Source: Lentinula raphanica
Lineage: Eukaryota > Basidiomycota > Agaricomycetes > Agaricales > Omphalotaceae
Reading direction: 5' to 3'
Assembly: GCA_027919835.1 (NCBI GenBank)
Contig: JANVFP010000002.1
Coordinates: forward strand, 186,001-250,000
Length of the DNA stretch: 64,000 nucleotides
The notes under the pieces were generated by a model. The model was not told the DNA's origin. It did no database searches and worked only from the letters and a program-made list of their open reading frames with translations. Shown here piece after piece: positions 46,234 to 57,309 of the stretch; positions within the stretch are counted from its first letter, which is position 1, and the number at the start of each line of letters is the position of its first letter. The position numbers were made by a program, and so were the translations under genes.

Positions 46234-49200
46234 ATGACGTCCAAGGCCCCAAGAGCCTGTGACCAGTGCAGATCTAGGTAAGCCTCATCGTGGATATTAT
46301 ACCCTCGAACACCATTGAGCGAGCATTTTTGCAGGAAGAGTTAGGTTGCTCGAACTGTGTCGTTTCGTTATTCTCATAAACCATCCACATATGCATAGTC
46401 AGGTGTAAGTCGTGACAGATCTTCAAGATATGAAACCCTCATTGTTGGTGTCAGGCGATAACATTCTCCAGGCGGGCAAGCCTTGCACGAAGTGTGTCGG
46501 CTCAGACATTCAATGTACTTTCACGTATGTACGGAAGGTAGGTAGACAATCATGTCGACCTCATCATATACCTACAATCTTCTAAATTCACCAGAAACGC
46601 AAACCCAACATTGCTACGGCTCAGTCTAACCGATCCCCCCTTGACTCAGTTCGTTCGCTGATAGAAGAGATACTTACGTCTAGTCGTTATACGCCACCCT
46701 CCGATCCTGAAACTGTCCGCGAGATCATTGTTTCTCTAGCAAAATACGCCAGGTCGTTAGATGATCACTCTACTCGGCTACGAAAGGCCATGTTGGGTGA
46801 TGACACATCACTCGCGACTTCACCATCCGAGCAGGCTCCTCAAGTCGAGGCCAACATCTCTGATGAATATTCATCTGATGACGATGTCAATAGTGAAGCT
46901 TTCAACAAGATCTCCCTGGGCCATTCAAGTGTCCGACACTTTGGCAAATCCAGTAATATCAGGTTTATACACGACGTTATGAACAAAGGCCAAACCGGTG
47001 AAAGAGCACAGTTCAATTTGGATCTGGCACGTTCGAGGAGGCCTGAGTATTGGGGTTTGGACGTCGTTAGCGCTCCGGATTTTTTAAATCAAAATTCAAC
47101 TTAGCTGATTGCGTCGTTAGTGGAAATTCCCGCAGGTGAACCCTGTTCCAGCTTACGAGTTTCCGGAAATCGACTTGCTGTGGGACTTCATCAATATCTA
47201 TTTCATCAAAATTGCACCCTTCTTTCCTTTACTTCATCGTCCTACGTTCGAAAATGCTGTCGTCAGCGGTCTTCACCTCCTCGATTCGGATTTCGCTGCC
47301 GTAGTGTTGGCTGTCTGCGCTATAGCAGCCCGTGAATCAGACGATCCTCGAGTTTTCAGGCATGACACAAAAGTCACAGCAGGATGGCAGTGGCTTCGTC
47401 AGATCCGACTAGTTCGGCCACATTTCGTTATGCCCACGTCTCTCTATGAGCTACAACTGTTATCTGTAAGTTTGCAACCGTTGAAATCACTAGACATCAC
47501 TAATAGGATTCCCAGCTTGCTTGTGTCTACTTGCGACATACAAACATGTTGGATTCAGTGTGGTCGTTAGCGGGACTTGGTGTACGCTTGGCTATGGATA
47601 GAGGTGTTCATCGTATGAAGCCTGGCAACGCGCGAACAGTGGAGAGCGAGCTATACATCCGAGCATTCTGGATCCTGAGGAACATCGATGTTGTACAGGG
47701 GATGATCATGGGGCGTTCTACAGCGGTCAATTCAGAAGAGTAGGTGTTATCTCATTTTGCTTTCCTCATCTACTCATTTGCACCCTTCCAGTTTTGACAT
47801 AGATATGCCCGCTGAATGTGACGACGAATTCTGGGAGAAGGGCGCAAACAACGAAGCATTCACTCAACCAGTCGGCAAGATTTCCGTGCTCAGCTTCCTC
47901 ACGCAATATACAAAACTCTTGGATATCGCTGCATCTGTACGAAGAAATATTGTATGTTCAAACTCAGTATCTCCTGACCGTTTTGTGACCACTGACTGAT
48001 TGCGTACTAGTACTGTATTCGCGAAGTTTCTGAATTTCAGAGTGACAACCTTTCCTCCTTCGAACGGAATAGGAAGAAAGTGATGCAGCATGATTCTATG
48101 TTGAATAACTGGTTATCATCTCTTCCTGAACATTGTGAGTCTAATGTATGCAAACATGTCCGGCTCACAGATGATTGAAGATGACGTGCAGTGAGATGGG
48201 ACCCTCATCGACCGGATTTGGTGCGTCTGGGTCAATCGGCCATCCTCTACACAACCTATTATTGGATTCAATGTATGCTAAGTTTGTCTAGATTGTCCAG
48301 AGTTGTTTCTGACAGTACTGATTCAATTAGTGCAAGTCCATAAGCTCTTTATCACTCGTCAAGATCCTACCAATCAGCAAGTGTTTCCGTCGTTCGTGAT
48401 CTGTGCCAACGCTGCCAGATCTACTGTTAGAGTAGCCCAAGTTACGCATCGCAAGTCGAAGAACCAATTTGAAGTTCTGGTATGTCTCTCATGAATAAAC
48501 TTGTCACGTTAAATATAAACATCTGCAGGTTAATCTTGCTCATGGATCTACCATCCTGAAAATGATCCTCTGGAGACACAAACATGGAATCAGTCCTACG
48601 CCTCATGTAGATATCGACGTTATGGGGTCAGACATAAAATCAGTAATTGAGATACTCTCAGCCGCAGATTCAAGGTAAGTAATAACTTCTCTTTAAGTTA
48701 TCGTATACATAGCTCAATCAGCTTCAAGCTCGCAAACAATGGGACGTATAGTGCAAGTGTCATGGCCTTCTGCATCTGCAAACTAGATTCATGACCCTTG
48801 TCTTCCATAGGGACAAAATTCGGGCTTTCATCAACGCGGAAGGTCTTCTGACGGATCTCCCTGTGCCAGCAACTTCGACATCGAAGAGAGCTAGGCAAGA
48901 TGAGGACGATCTCCTGATCGACTCACTTTCCAGATCAGAGATTCCTGACTTGGAACATCAAGAAACGGGAAGTGTCACTGGTACACTGACACATACGTTC
49001 GACGAGGGCAGTACTATTGCTGCCTCCGGCACCACGGCCGATTTCGATCCATACTCTTTTGAAGGGCGAGCATCTTCACCTCTTGCTTATATCTCGGCTG
49101 CAAGAGAGACCCATATGTCGTTCGATGACAAGTGTGTTTTCCTTAGATCTCTAGAGAATGAATTATCTGACTTCAAGTTTGTAGAATGCAACACGATTGG

Positions 49201-49254
49201 GATAGTTTCATGAAAAATGTTGACGAGGTGCTGTTAGCCATTGGGTTCAATTAG
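46234..49254 (+). CDS. fungal Zn2Cys6 transcription factor
   Basis: Sequence-specific activator; nuclear. Exon 1 (46234-46277) reads MTSKAPRACDQCRSR. A 5-base exon (46335-46339, gaaga), a 6-base exon (46399-46404, tcaggt) and exon 4 (46455-46537) then restore RKIRCDNILQAGKPCTKCVG and SDIQCTF, giving the exact C-x2-C-x6-C ... C-x2-C-x6-C zinc cluster. All three introns (57, 59 and 50 bases) are GT-AG. A linker (RKKRKPNIATAQ) and a Ser/Asp-rich stretch follow, then the fungal-specific regulator domain: FPEIDLLWDFINIYFIKIAP, FPLLHRPTFENAV, VLAVCAIAARESDDPRV, WSLAGLGVRLAMDRGVHR with AFWILRNIDVVQGMIMGRS. An intron near the end (about 49132-49183) gives the C-terminus MQHDWDSFMKNVDEVLLAIG, stop at 49254. 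A role controlling the adjacent dehydrogenase and transporter is only inferred. Confidence 0.9.
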
Positions 49255-49327
49255 AGCATTGGCTACAGTAAATTGTACATGTACTTATGTAGTGATGAAA
49301 GTGAGAAATTTTGTAGTGACCCGGAAC

Positions 49328-50602
49328 ATGAGTAACCCCGCTATCCCCGCGACTACCATGACATATTCGACCCCCCTCCGGATTGCCATCGTGCAGTTTG
49401 CTCCTAAGGTTATCATTTCTATCATATCACTACGCATTACAGTCAATGCTAATCAATCCACAAAGATAGGCCAAGTTTCAGTCAATCTAGCAAGAGCGAG
49501 AGAAATATGCCGCCAGTAAGTCGCTGAACTTTCTGAGACTGTTGCTACCTGTTGCTATACACACCTGAACTATCATCCAAAGCTTGAAGCCTAAATCTAT
49601 AGACCTGGTCTGCTTTCCGGAGATGATCATGTCTGGTCAGTAGTCAACGTCAGTACATTCGGCTTGGTCGCGAGCATTGACCACTACACCCTATCAACAA
49701 GGTTATAACTTCGAGAACGCGCAGGCAATCTCTCCACATCTAGAACACCCCAAGACCGGACCAACATCCCGATTCTGTGCGGAGCTAGCTAGCCAACTCA
49801 AATGTTATGTTTTCGCTGGGTATCCCGAGAAACTCTCGGACGACGAGGCGAAGTCAACGGAAGGACCTCACGCGGATTCACAGACAATTGTGGGTGCAAA
49901 TAGTGCGGTCTTATATGGTCCTGAAGGAGAATGGGTTGGACACTACAGGAAAACGAACCTATTTGTGACCGACAAGAGTTGGGCAAAGCCAGGTGCTTGA
50001 CATATTAAATTTATGAAGGACACACGATTGATCTCGCTCCTTTTGACAGGAACAGGCTTCGCTACTTTCCACCTCCCTTCGCCATTACGCACCCTCAGCT
50101 TCGGTATCTGTAATGATCTCAATCCTGTTAAACCCGAAACATGGACGCTGGAGGAGGGTCCTTATGAGATTGCAGATTATGCCCTTACCCAGAACGCGGA
50201 TATGCTAGTCCTTCTCAATGCATGGCTGGACTCGGGAAAAGAAGAGGATGAAGATATAGATTGGCATACGCTCAACTATTGGGCGGCAAGATTGAGGCCT
50301 TTGTGGATTGACGGCGATGCTATTTCCGCTCCTGACGAAAACGCACAAGAGGAAGATTCAGGTGCCATAAATGGGAAGGAAATGATAGTGGTCGTGTGCA
50401 ATAGGACTGGGGAGGAAAGAGGTAACAATAGCATTTGCCCCAATCCGATACCATCACTTACATGATGATACTGTCACTAGGGAAGACGTTTGCAGGATCC
50501 TCTGCAATCTACAGCATGCGCAAGGGTTCTGGTCAGCCTCAACTTCTACATGCCATGGGGAGGAAAGAAGAAGGAGTACGAGCATGGAAGCTAAGTGTGT
50601 AG
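49328..50602 (+). CDS. NTA1: nitrilase-superfamily hydrolase, protein N-terminal amidase-like
   Basis: Carbon-nitrogen hydrolase resembling yeast Nta1, which deamidates N-terminal Asn/Gln in the N-degron pathway. Reads MSNPAIPATTM, then TPLRIAIVQFAPK (first strand). An intron is followed by GQVSVNLARAREICR, LKPKSIDLVCFPEMIMSG (catalytic Glu), YNFENAQAISPHLEHPKTGP, CYVFAGYPEKLS, VGHYRKTNLF (catalytic Lys in YRKTN), then the nucleophile region LRTLSFGICNDLNPVKPETW (Cys in GICNDLNP). A final exon after an intron near 50421-50479 reads KTFAGSSAIYSMRKGSGQPQ, ending RAWKLSV with TAG at 50600-50602. The start could also be the second Met, 30 bases later. The complete triad is visible; assignment to Nta1 rather than another branch is moderate. 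Confidence 0.85.
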
Positions 50603-51076
50603 GAAATGAGTGTGTGTCTTCCCTCAAGCTAGAACTGCAAGTTGCAGCGTCTCACATATTTCACGCCTCAGGAAAATCATGTATGATATGTTGTAAAAAT
50701 TAAAGTGCGTGTACTCATTGCCCAGAGTGTTGCGAATCTAATCGATATATTTCCTTCTTTGACTCAATTAGCGAACAGGATGGCCATAAAGGTATAGCCT
50801 ATTGTTCATGCCTACTCCAAAAGGCTCAATGTGGCTGCCACCTCGTGTCGTTCCCACTTGTTCTTGTTTTCTGTGTGTCCTGAAATGGTAATAGGCCACA
50901 GTGTTCGTTTATGACCACCAACAAGACATATATATAAAGTCCAGATATTCCTCTGTCGTTCTTGCGGACGCATCACCGACCTCCCCCTCATCTTAGGGTT
51001 TTCACTCGAATTCTCGTGGTTCTTTCCCTCCGAATTAGCCTTCGACTCCTCCCTTACGCCATCAAAAGAAAGCCCT
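50603..51076. other. intergenic, no gene seen
   Basis: 474 bases of 3' flank of the amidase gene and the probable promoter of the small gene at 51077, with a TATA-like acatatatataaag near 50927. Confidence 0.45.
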
Positions 51077-51708
51077 ATGTATACCCAAACTCGAGGTCGC
51101 GGTCGTTCCGTCACAAGTACTGAGTGGGTATGTGAACGCTGGTATCGTGCAGGCGAAGACGTTGTGGTATGGGAGAGGAATTCAGACGGAACGCCTTACG
51201 GTATGGCCACTTATCGCTGCTTGTTAGAACGTGAGTATGCTCTAAGCATTTTTGCCCTCCATGTCTTTGACTGATCATATCTTTGGTTAGATAAAAGCAG
51301 CCCACATCGACTGGTAATGACTCTGACTTCTCCGTTCCAATTAAACGAAGCCTGAATGTCTTCTCGGTTTACAGCCTTCCCGTAGATCTACATCCAGATA
51401 TTGGGATTGTCTATCATTCGACCTTTCACGACCCCATGCACGAAGATATTAATGACCCTTGCTTTAAATTTTCAATCAGTTTTCCCTTTCCTCACGTACG
51501 TTCCGTTCAAAACCAATTCTTACCAACTGCGATTTCCAAGCTAATTCATGAATCATTGCTCAGATTTAGACTAGTGGCTTTTGTTGTTCGGTTTTTAGAC
51601 TTGTTAGGGCTTAGATTTGACGATCATCTGGAATACACTATTTTCAACTATAGTACTTCATACTCAGAGCTGTGCTTCGCAATGAGGAAGGTTGCGGTCT
51701 TCCAATGA
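51077..51708 (+). CDS. possible small gene of unknown function
   Basis: The ATG at 51077 follows a TATA-like block by about 140 bases and opens MYTQTRGRGRSVTSTEWVCE with WYRAGEDVVVWERNSDGTPY. A good donor (gtgagt at about 51231) and acceptor (tggttag near 51290) follow. Further exons could read DLHPDIGIVYHSTFHDPMHE and NDPCFKFSISFPFPH, then FRLVAFVVRFLDLLGLRFD, ending near 51708. I could not make every junction phase agree, so the model may contain a missed intron or be decayed. No family recognised. Confidence 0.35.
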
Positions 51709-51969
51709 CGTCGGAATATGTGCCTATCAGAAAGCTCTACATTGGGAATCCAATGATATCGGAACTACCGTCGCCGTTATGAAAGCGAATGTTTGCATTG
51801 GACAGTGGCATATAAAAGATGGAACGTGCCATATGACCTCAGTAAGCTTTTCCTCGCTCAAAGAAATCTAATTTGGAAGTCAAGCTAACGCATTTAAGTC
51901 GTGTCTTCGATTACAAGCATCCTATACTTATACCACATCTCCATCTTCCTCCTCGCACTTGTCACTTCG

Positions 51970-54030
51970 ATGTCTGAAGATACCACGTCTCCCAAAGTCC
52001 GCACACATATCTTGTGTTTCGATGGAACCGCGAACGAGTACGATTCTGAGGTGAACCACCAGTAATCTTTCGTTATATGCGTCTTATTGGCTACCAGAAT
52101 ACCAATGTGGTCAAATTCTTCGCTTTGCTGAAGAAGGATGATTGTGATGATCAGTTGTGCTACTATCAAGTAAGTCCCTGAAGTCAAGTTGATCCAGATC
52201 GTTCTCTGATCCAGGCATAACAGGCAGGAATTGGTATGTGATAGATTAGATAGTCAACTTCGATCTTTGTGGACTCGCATACTCGACAGGCACCTTCTTC
52301 GCTCCAGGAGTAGTCTCTCCCTTGTTCCAATGGTGCGCCAAAATCCTCGACGAAGCTTTCGCATGGTACGTCAACATCCCGAACTTCCATGTTTTCTCGA
52401 CTCCGCACTGAGATTCATACACGTTCGAAATCACAGGTATTTGAACGCTCACGTCATGGACGGGTACAGATTCTTGATGCAAAATTATCGTGCGGGAGAC
52501 AAAATATGTCTTTTTGGTAAGATGAAAAGCATTGAGAAGAGTCAATATTTCATGGACCAATTAGGCTTTTCTCGTGGCGCCTATACTGCGCGTGCATTGG
52601 CTGGAATGTTGTATAAGGCGTGTAACGCTTCCCGTTTGTCCAACGCATTTAATGATTTTTGTGATGACGGTATTGATAGGTTGGCCTTTTGCCTCGAGAT
52701 AATCAAGAACAAATTCCATTCGCATACAAGCTGTACACACGCACGGATGCAGCTGGGATAAAATTGAGTGCAGGATTCAAGCAAACATATTGTCAGCCTG
52801 TTCAGATCGAATTCCTTGGTGTATGGTACGTTCCTTTGCATATTTCTTTCCATATCGTGCTCAGGACCTACAGGGATACTGTGGCATCCGTGGGTGTAAT
52901 TGCCACTAAAACGTTACCTTTCACGAGCGACAACGGGTCCATCAAAACATTTCGACAAGGCATGTACCCAATAACGGCTGCTGTGCTGTGGCTTACGTGG
53001 GTCATGTTTATATAGCACTTTCTCTAGACGAAGTATGACTTTTATGCGCATGTTGCCTGAAGTTTGATACTTGCTGAGAGGTTTATAGCATCGTGCTCGA
53101 TTCAAACCCAATCTCTTTCATCGTGAAACTGTCGATGCACAAGGGCTTTCAGCAAATAACGGGCGACCGGCTGAAACCCACCCACAGATCCGAGCTGACC
53201 TCGAGAATCAAAGAATGCGATCATCCAATGGCATGAGTAGAACTCTTTCCGATTATTTTCGCAACAAGAAAGCAGTGAATCCCGAAACACTGAATTTCCT
53301 TGTCAAAGGGGAAGACACATCTACATCTGATACTGATGTTCTAGAGGTATGGTTTGCTGGATGTCATAGCGGTCAGTTCCGAGTTCTTTTGTTCCAAACC
53401 GCGCATTCACTAGCAATTTGTACAGATATTGGTGGCGGGTCTGTCCCGAACTCCACAAAAGACAGTTTGTCGGATATCAGTCTGCGGTATGTGTGCTTTT
53501 TTGAGCTCTTGAATATAGTAATCTGATGATCGTCATGCAAAGGTGGATGATCAGACAGGTGATGGAATCTCAATGCGGGATAAAATTCAACGAAGATGCG
53601 TTGACGCAGCATTTCGAAACCACGTCCATAATTTCTCGTCTGTCCCAGGCTGTCGATTCACCTACGAATGATGGAAATGCAAACACGTCTTGGAAAGCGT
53701 TAGATATTGTCGATGCTGTGCAACCCTTGCATGATGAACTCGTTCTCCAGCCTGCTTGGTGGTTGTTGGAGATCCTTCCAATGCAGTCGAGATATCAGGA
53801 TGCAAATTGCCAGTGGCACACGAGCTATGGGTGAGCATTTCATTACCTTTCAATTTGCCATAGTAATCAACAGGCGTATTCATTCCAGGTGGAATCTTGG
53901 TCGCGGACGACAAATATATCTCCCCAAGCCTTATTTCCATGTGACAGTCAGACATAGAGAAGAAGACCAGGCTTTGGGGTACAAGCCCAAGGCTCGTTGG
54001 CAAAAGGGCACTGAAATATACGTCGAATAG
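51970..54030 (+). CDS. DUF2235 family alpha/beta-hydrolase-like protein
   Basis: Predicted hydrolase of the DUF2235 family, related to the catalytic part of some phospholipase-type effectors; the substrate in fungi is unknown. The start MSEDTTSPKVRTHILCFDGT opens the fold (FDGTANEYD), then NTNVVKFFALLKKDD, a PGVV segment, DGYRFLMQNYRAGDKICLFG, the nucleophile elbow GFSRGAYTARALAGMLYK, VGLLPRDNQEQIPFAYKLYT, EFLGVWDTVASVGVI, FRETVDAQ-type FHRETVDAQGLSANN, EVWFAGCHSDIGGGSVPNST (His-Ser-Asp motif) and a C-terminal PYFHVTVRHREED, ending EIYVE at 54030. Ten or so introns. The intron at 52618-52679 must use a GC donor to keep VGLLPRD in frame; the nearby GT donor gives a premature stop. Confidence 0.85.
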
Positions 54031-54175
54031 TTTCAACAGCAACAAAGATAACTCTAAGTAGTGCAGTGTGGTCAGAAGTCGGTACTAAACAAGAACCATA
54101 ATACATTATACAGCAATATGGGTGTAAGATGTTATCAAGAATTTCAATCGTAAAATCGCAAGCTTTGGCAAAAGT

Positions 54176-55749
54176 TTATGTGTTAGGAGTCATCTTCTTT
54201 TTGAGTCCAACTCTTTGAATGACCAACGGAGAGTTCAGTACATCATTGTTGTCTTCATCCCTCACTTTCTGCTTTTTCTTCTTCGGCGTATACAACTCAT
54301 CTTCGCTCGATTCCAAATGGTCCGGCGTAGCAAAACGTAGGCGTTTGTTCACTTGGGGTAAACTTGCACTAGCTTGGTGCTGTTGATTGTGCTCGACCCT
54401 GTTACCAGCATCAGGAAGGTGAGATGCAGCCATATCCTCGAGGTCGGACGTTATTTCTTGTAATTTTGCTTGCATGGAACTGCTGATGGATTGATCCTGA
54501 ATCAAGGTAGACACCTTACGCTTGATAATATGGATCTGGACAAATCTTTCGACATCCATTCCCTGTGGAAAAACTAGTAGATCGTACTTGAGAAGTGCAC
54601 ATCCTGAAAGAGCAACAAGTTGAATAATACCCACGTGAACCAGGTTGGCGTTGAGTGGCCCTTTGAAGACTTGGAGGTTCCACGAAGCTCGACGAAGTGC
54701 TCTCGGCATTCAAGCCACCGGTGACATTTCTATTCAGGAGTCTACCAGGAGGTTTTTTACTCGGGCTGTTAGTATCAGCAACAAGTTTGGGAGCGTTTTT
54801 CTGTGTCCTCATGATGCGAGACGAGTCGGAGAGCCTAGGAGGCGCGGAGGGCTGCTTGAAATTGGATTTGTGAACGTTACTCTGAAGATCTTCTTCCGAG
54901 TCATTGACGCCGTCACTTTCCGGTACGATTTCAGAGCCGCTGTCCGAGTTCTGCTCAGCAGCGATGAGTCGTTTGTTGCCAGTAGGTCCAATGATAACTC
55001 TAGGATCCTTAGACCCTATGGCAAACTTTCCTGGAGACTGGCTCATATTGTTCGGTGGAGTTGTTAATCTAGAAGGATCCAAACGGTTGAATATTTCACA
55101 AAATGATCTGGCAGCGGGGTACATATATTTAGATCTTACGTTGGACTCAGTGATTGATACATCCTGGTTGAAAACAGTGAACCTGGAGAGCCTTTTTGTA
55201 TATGGTCAGGAACCTATCTTGCCATATGTTAGCTTCCATATTATGGTTGTGACTAGGTAAATCCTGTGGCAATTCTCAGAGACTAGCGTACCTTCACAGG
55301 ACGTTTCTTAGAGGGTGTGTGTGGGGATCCTACCAGGTCATGATCTAAGCACTCCAGAGGCTTTTGCTCATGATAACTCTTCAGGAGAGCATTATACGTC
55401 TCTTCATCGACATTGAGGCTTCGCATGAGGCGCGCGCATTTTTCTTCAACGCTTCGGGAACATTTTCCATTCCTTTTCGCAGTTCTGCAAGCTTCACAGC
55501 AGGGAATTTCCTGATTTGGTACACAGGGAACATTCTTGTCCTTGCATTGCGTACAGACCTATAGCAAAGCAAAGGGATGGGTTAAGCTTCTTTGAACTGT
55601 GCAAACAAGAATTTCTAAGGTTATACAGAATCTCTGTTAGCTTTGATCCATTCCCTTCGTTCTGCAACAGTGCCTTTTCGGCGATATTCATCCTGAAATC
55701 TTTGAATAAGCTCAGAGGTCAATACTAAAGGTTTCTTATGGGCAGACAT
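54176..55749 (-). CDS. unknown protein with an internal Zn2Cys6-like cysteine module
   Basis: The start MSAHKKPLVLTSELIQRFQD encodes a short helical N-terminus ending RREWIKANRDS. An intron joins to VCTQCKDKNVPC and VPNQEIPCCEACRTAKRNGK, then C. The cysteines fit C-x2-C-x6-C-x8-C-x2-C-x8-C, the Zn2Cys6 spacing, but the basic RRKxR run of DNA-binding clusters is replaced by KDKNVP. Next come LMRSLNVDEETYNALLKSYH, a long Ser/Asp/Lys-rich middle, a conserved-looking block (LLVFPQGMDVERFVQIHIIK with RKVSTLIQ) and a basic nuclear-type tail (TPKKKKQKVRDED) ending MTPNT. A nuclear role is likely. I do not recognise a named family; related Cys modules appear to be common in agaricomycetes, but this is from memory. 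It faces Ebp2 across 159 bases. Confidence 0.7.
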
Positions 55750-55908
55750 GGTGGGCGAAAGAAAAAACTGAAGTTGAGGTTGAAAACGCACCGTGGGCTT
55801 TTTTGAAGGCTGACTCCGAACTCGGCAACATTGGTCGGCAACTCGCCGGCAGCTGCCCTTTTTTTCTTGCAAACTTTGATCAGTCTATACTATAGTCTAC
55901 CTCATCAT

Positions 55909-57228
55909 ATGCCTTCCAGCAAGAAAACGAAGTCCGTCGAACAGGCCCGCACAAAAGCACCTTTGAAGGAGCTGCCTACAGCGAAGCATATCAAGGCGAA
56001 AGCAAAACCGGTGCAGGTCAACGAGATGGAAGTAGATGAGGACGAAGACTCTGAAGATGACAACGGAGGTATTGATGAAGAGGGTATGGAAAGGCTTTTA
56101 AAGGCTCTGGGCGACGATGGCTTGGATGATTTTGAGCAGGCTGAACTTGAAGCTACTCTTGGTGGTGCTGACAGTGATCCGCAAGAAGAAGATGGTGATT
56201 CAGAGGAAGGAGGTGAAGAATACTCAGAGGTTGAAGAAGAAGAAATAGAAAGTGAAGTTGAAGGCGAGGAACTCGTCCAACTGGACGATGTCGAGGCTGT
56301 CATCGAGGACGCCATTCCCATCCAAAAGGTCGAAATCAACAATGAAGTCGCTCTCGCGCGGATACGCGAGACTATGCAGCTGGACCCTTCATTACCGTGG
56401 ACCGAAACTTTAGTTATGTCCTATCCTCATACAATTGACGTTGATGTCAATGACGATCTCAATCGAGAACTGGCGTTGTATGTTTGAGTTTAATTGACCT
56501 GCTTTCATATATCTAATGAAGTTTTACAAGCTATAAACAGGCACTTCATAGCGCAAGCCACGCTCGCAAGCTAGTGTCAAAATCATTTCCCAATTTTCCG
56601 TGGACTCGCCCCAGCGACTACTTTGCTGAGATGGTGAAAAGTGACGTACACATGGAACGCATACGCCAAAAACTGCTTGATGAAAAGGCTGGTATCAAGA
56701 AGAGTGAAGAGAAGCGCAAGGAGAGGGAGGGGAAAAAGTTCGGTAAACAGGTGCAGATAGAGAAGCTCAAAGAGCGTGAAAGAGGAAAGAAAGAGATGGA
56801 GGAGCGCCTGAAGGGACTCAAGCGGAGTGAGTGTGCAGTATTTTCAACCACTGGCCTTACGTATATTGATGCATACGAGTTCAGAACGCAAGGATATACT
56901 CGATACTTCAGAAGGGAATGACGATGCATTTGACATTGCAGTCGAAGATGCTATATCAGATAGACCAGCCAAACGTGGGCGTGGGTCTGGGGGTGGGTCT
57001 AAGTTGACAAGGCAGAGTCGAGATAAAAAGTATGGGTTCGGTGGTGCAGGTAGAAGATCTAAACAAAATACCGCTGCCTCTACGGACAATTTCACCTCTG
57101 GATCTCGGAGAGGCATCAGTGGCGGAAGAGGAAGAGCAGGTGCCCGGGGTGGTTTCAAGGGAGGAGTAGGCAGAGGAGGCTCAAAGAGACCCGGAAAGTC
57201 TAAGCGTATGGCGTCACGTAGCAAGTAA
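55909..57228 (+). CDS. EBP2: rRNA-processing protein Ebp2
   Basis: Nucleolar protein needed for 27S pre-rRNA processing and 60S assembly. Three exons. The first (55909 to about 56476) has a basic start (MPSSKKTKSVEQARTKA), a long Glu/Asp-rich acidic region and the core start ARIRETMQLDPSLPWTETLV with NDDLNRELAL. After an intron near 56477-56541 comes the family signature QALHSASHARKLVSK, SFPNFPWTRPSDYFAEMVKS and DVHMERIRQKLLDEKAGIKK, then charged coiled-coil sequence. A third exon (about 56888 on) reads RKDILDTSEGNDDAFDIAVE, then SRDKKYGFGGAGRR (the conserved KKYGFGG motif) and a Gly/Arg-rich tail ending MASRSK. Nuclear by composition. It shares a 159-base divergent promoter with the gene at 54176-55749. 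Confidence 0.93.
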
Positions 57229-57309
57229 ATCTTGTCAAAGTCCAATCATGAATGTTCTTAGATTCGGGTATTGGTGTTATGTATACTCCCAGTCTACTCC
57301 AGTGCATGT

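Noticed and set aside
55905..56342. Minus-strand poly-Ser frame opposite Ebp2
   Set aside because: Mirror image of the acidic Glu/Asp region of Ebp2.
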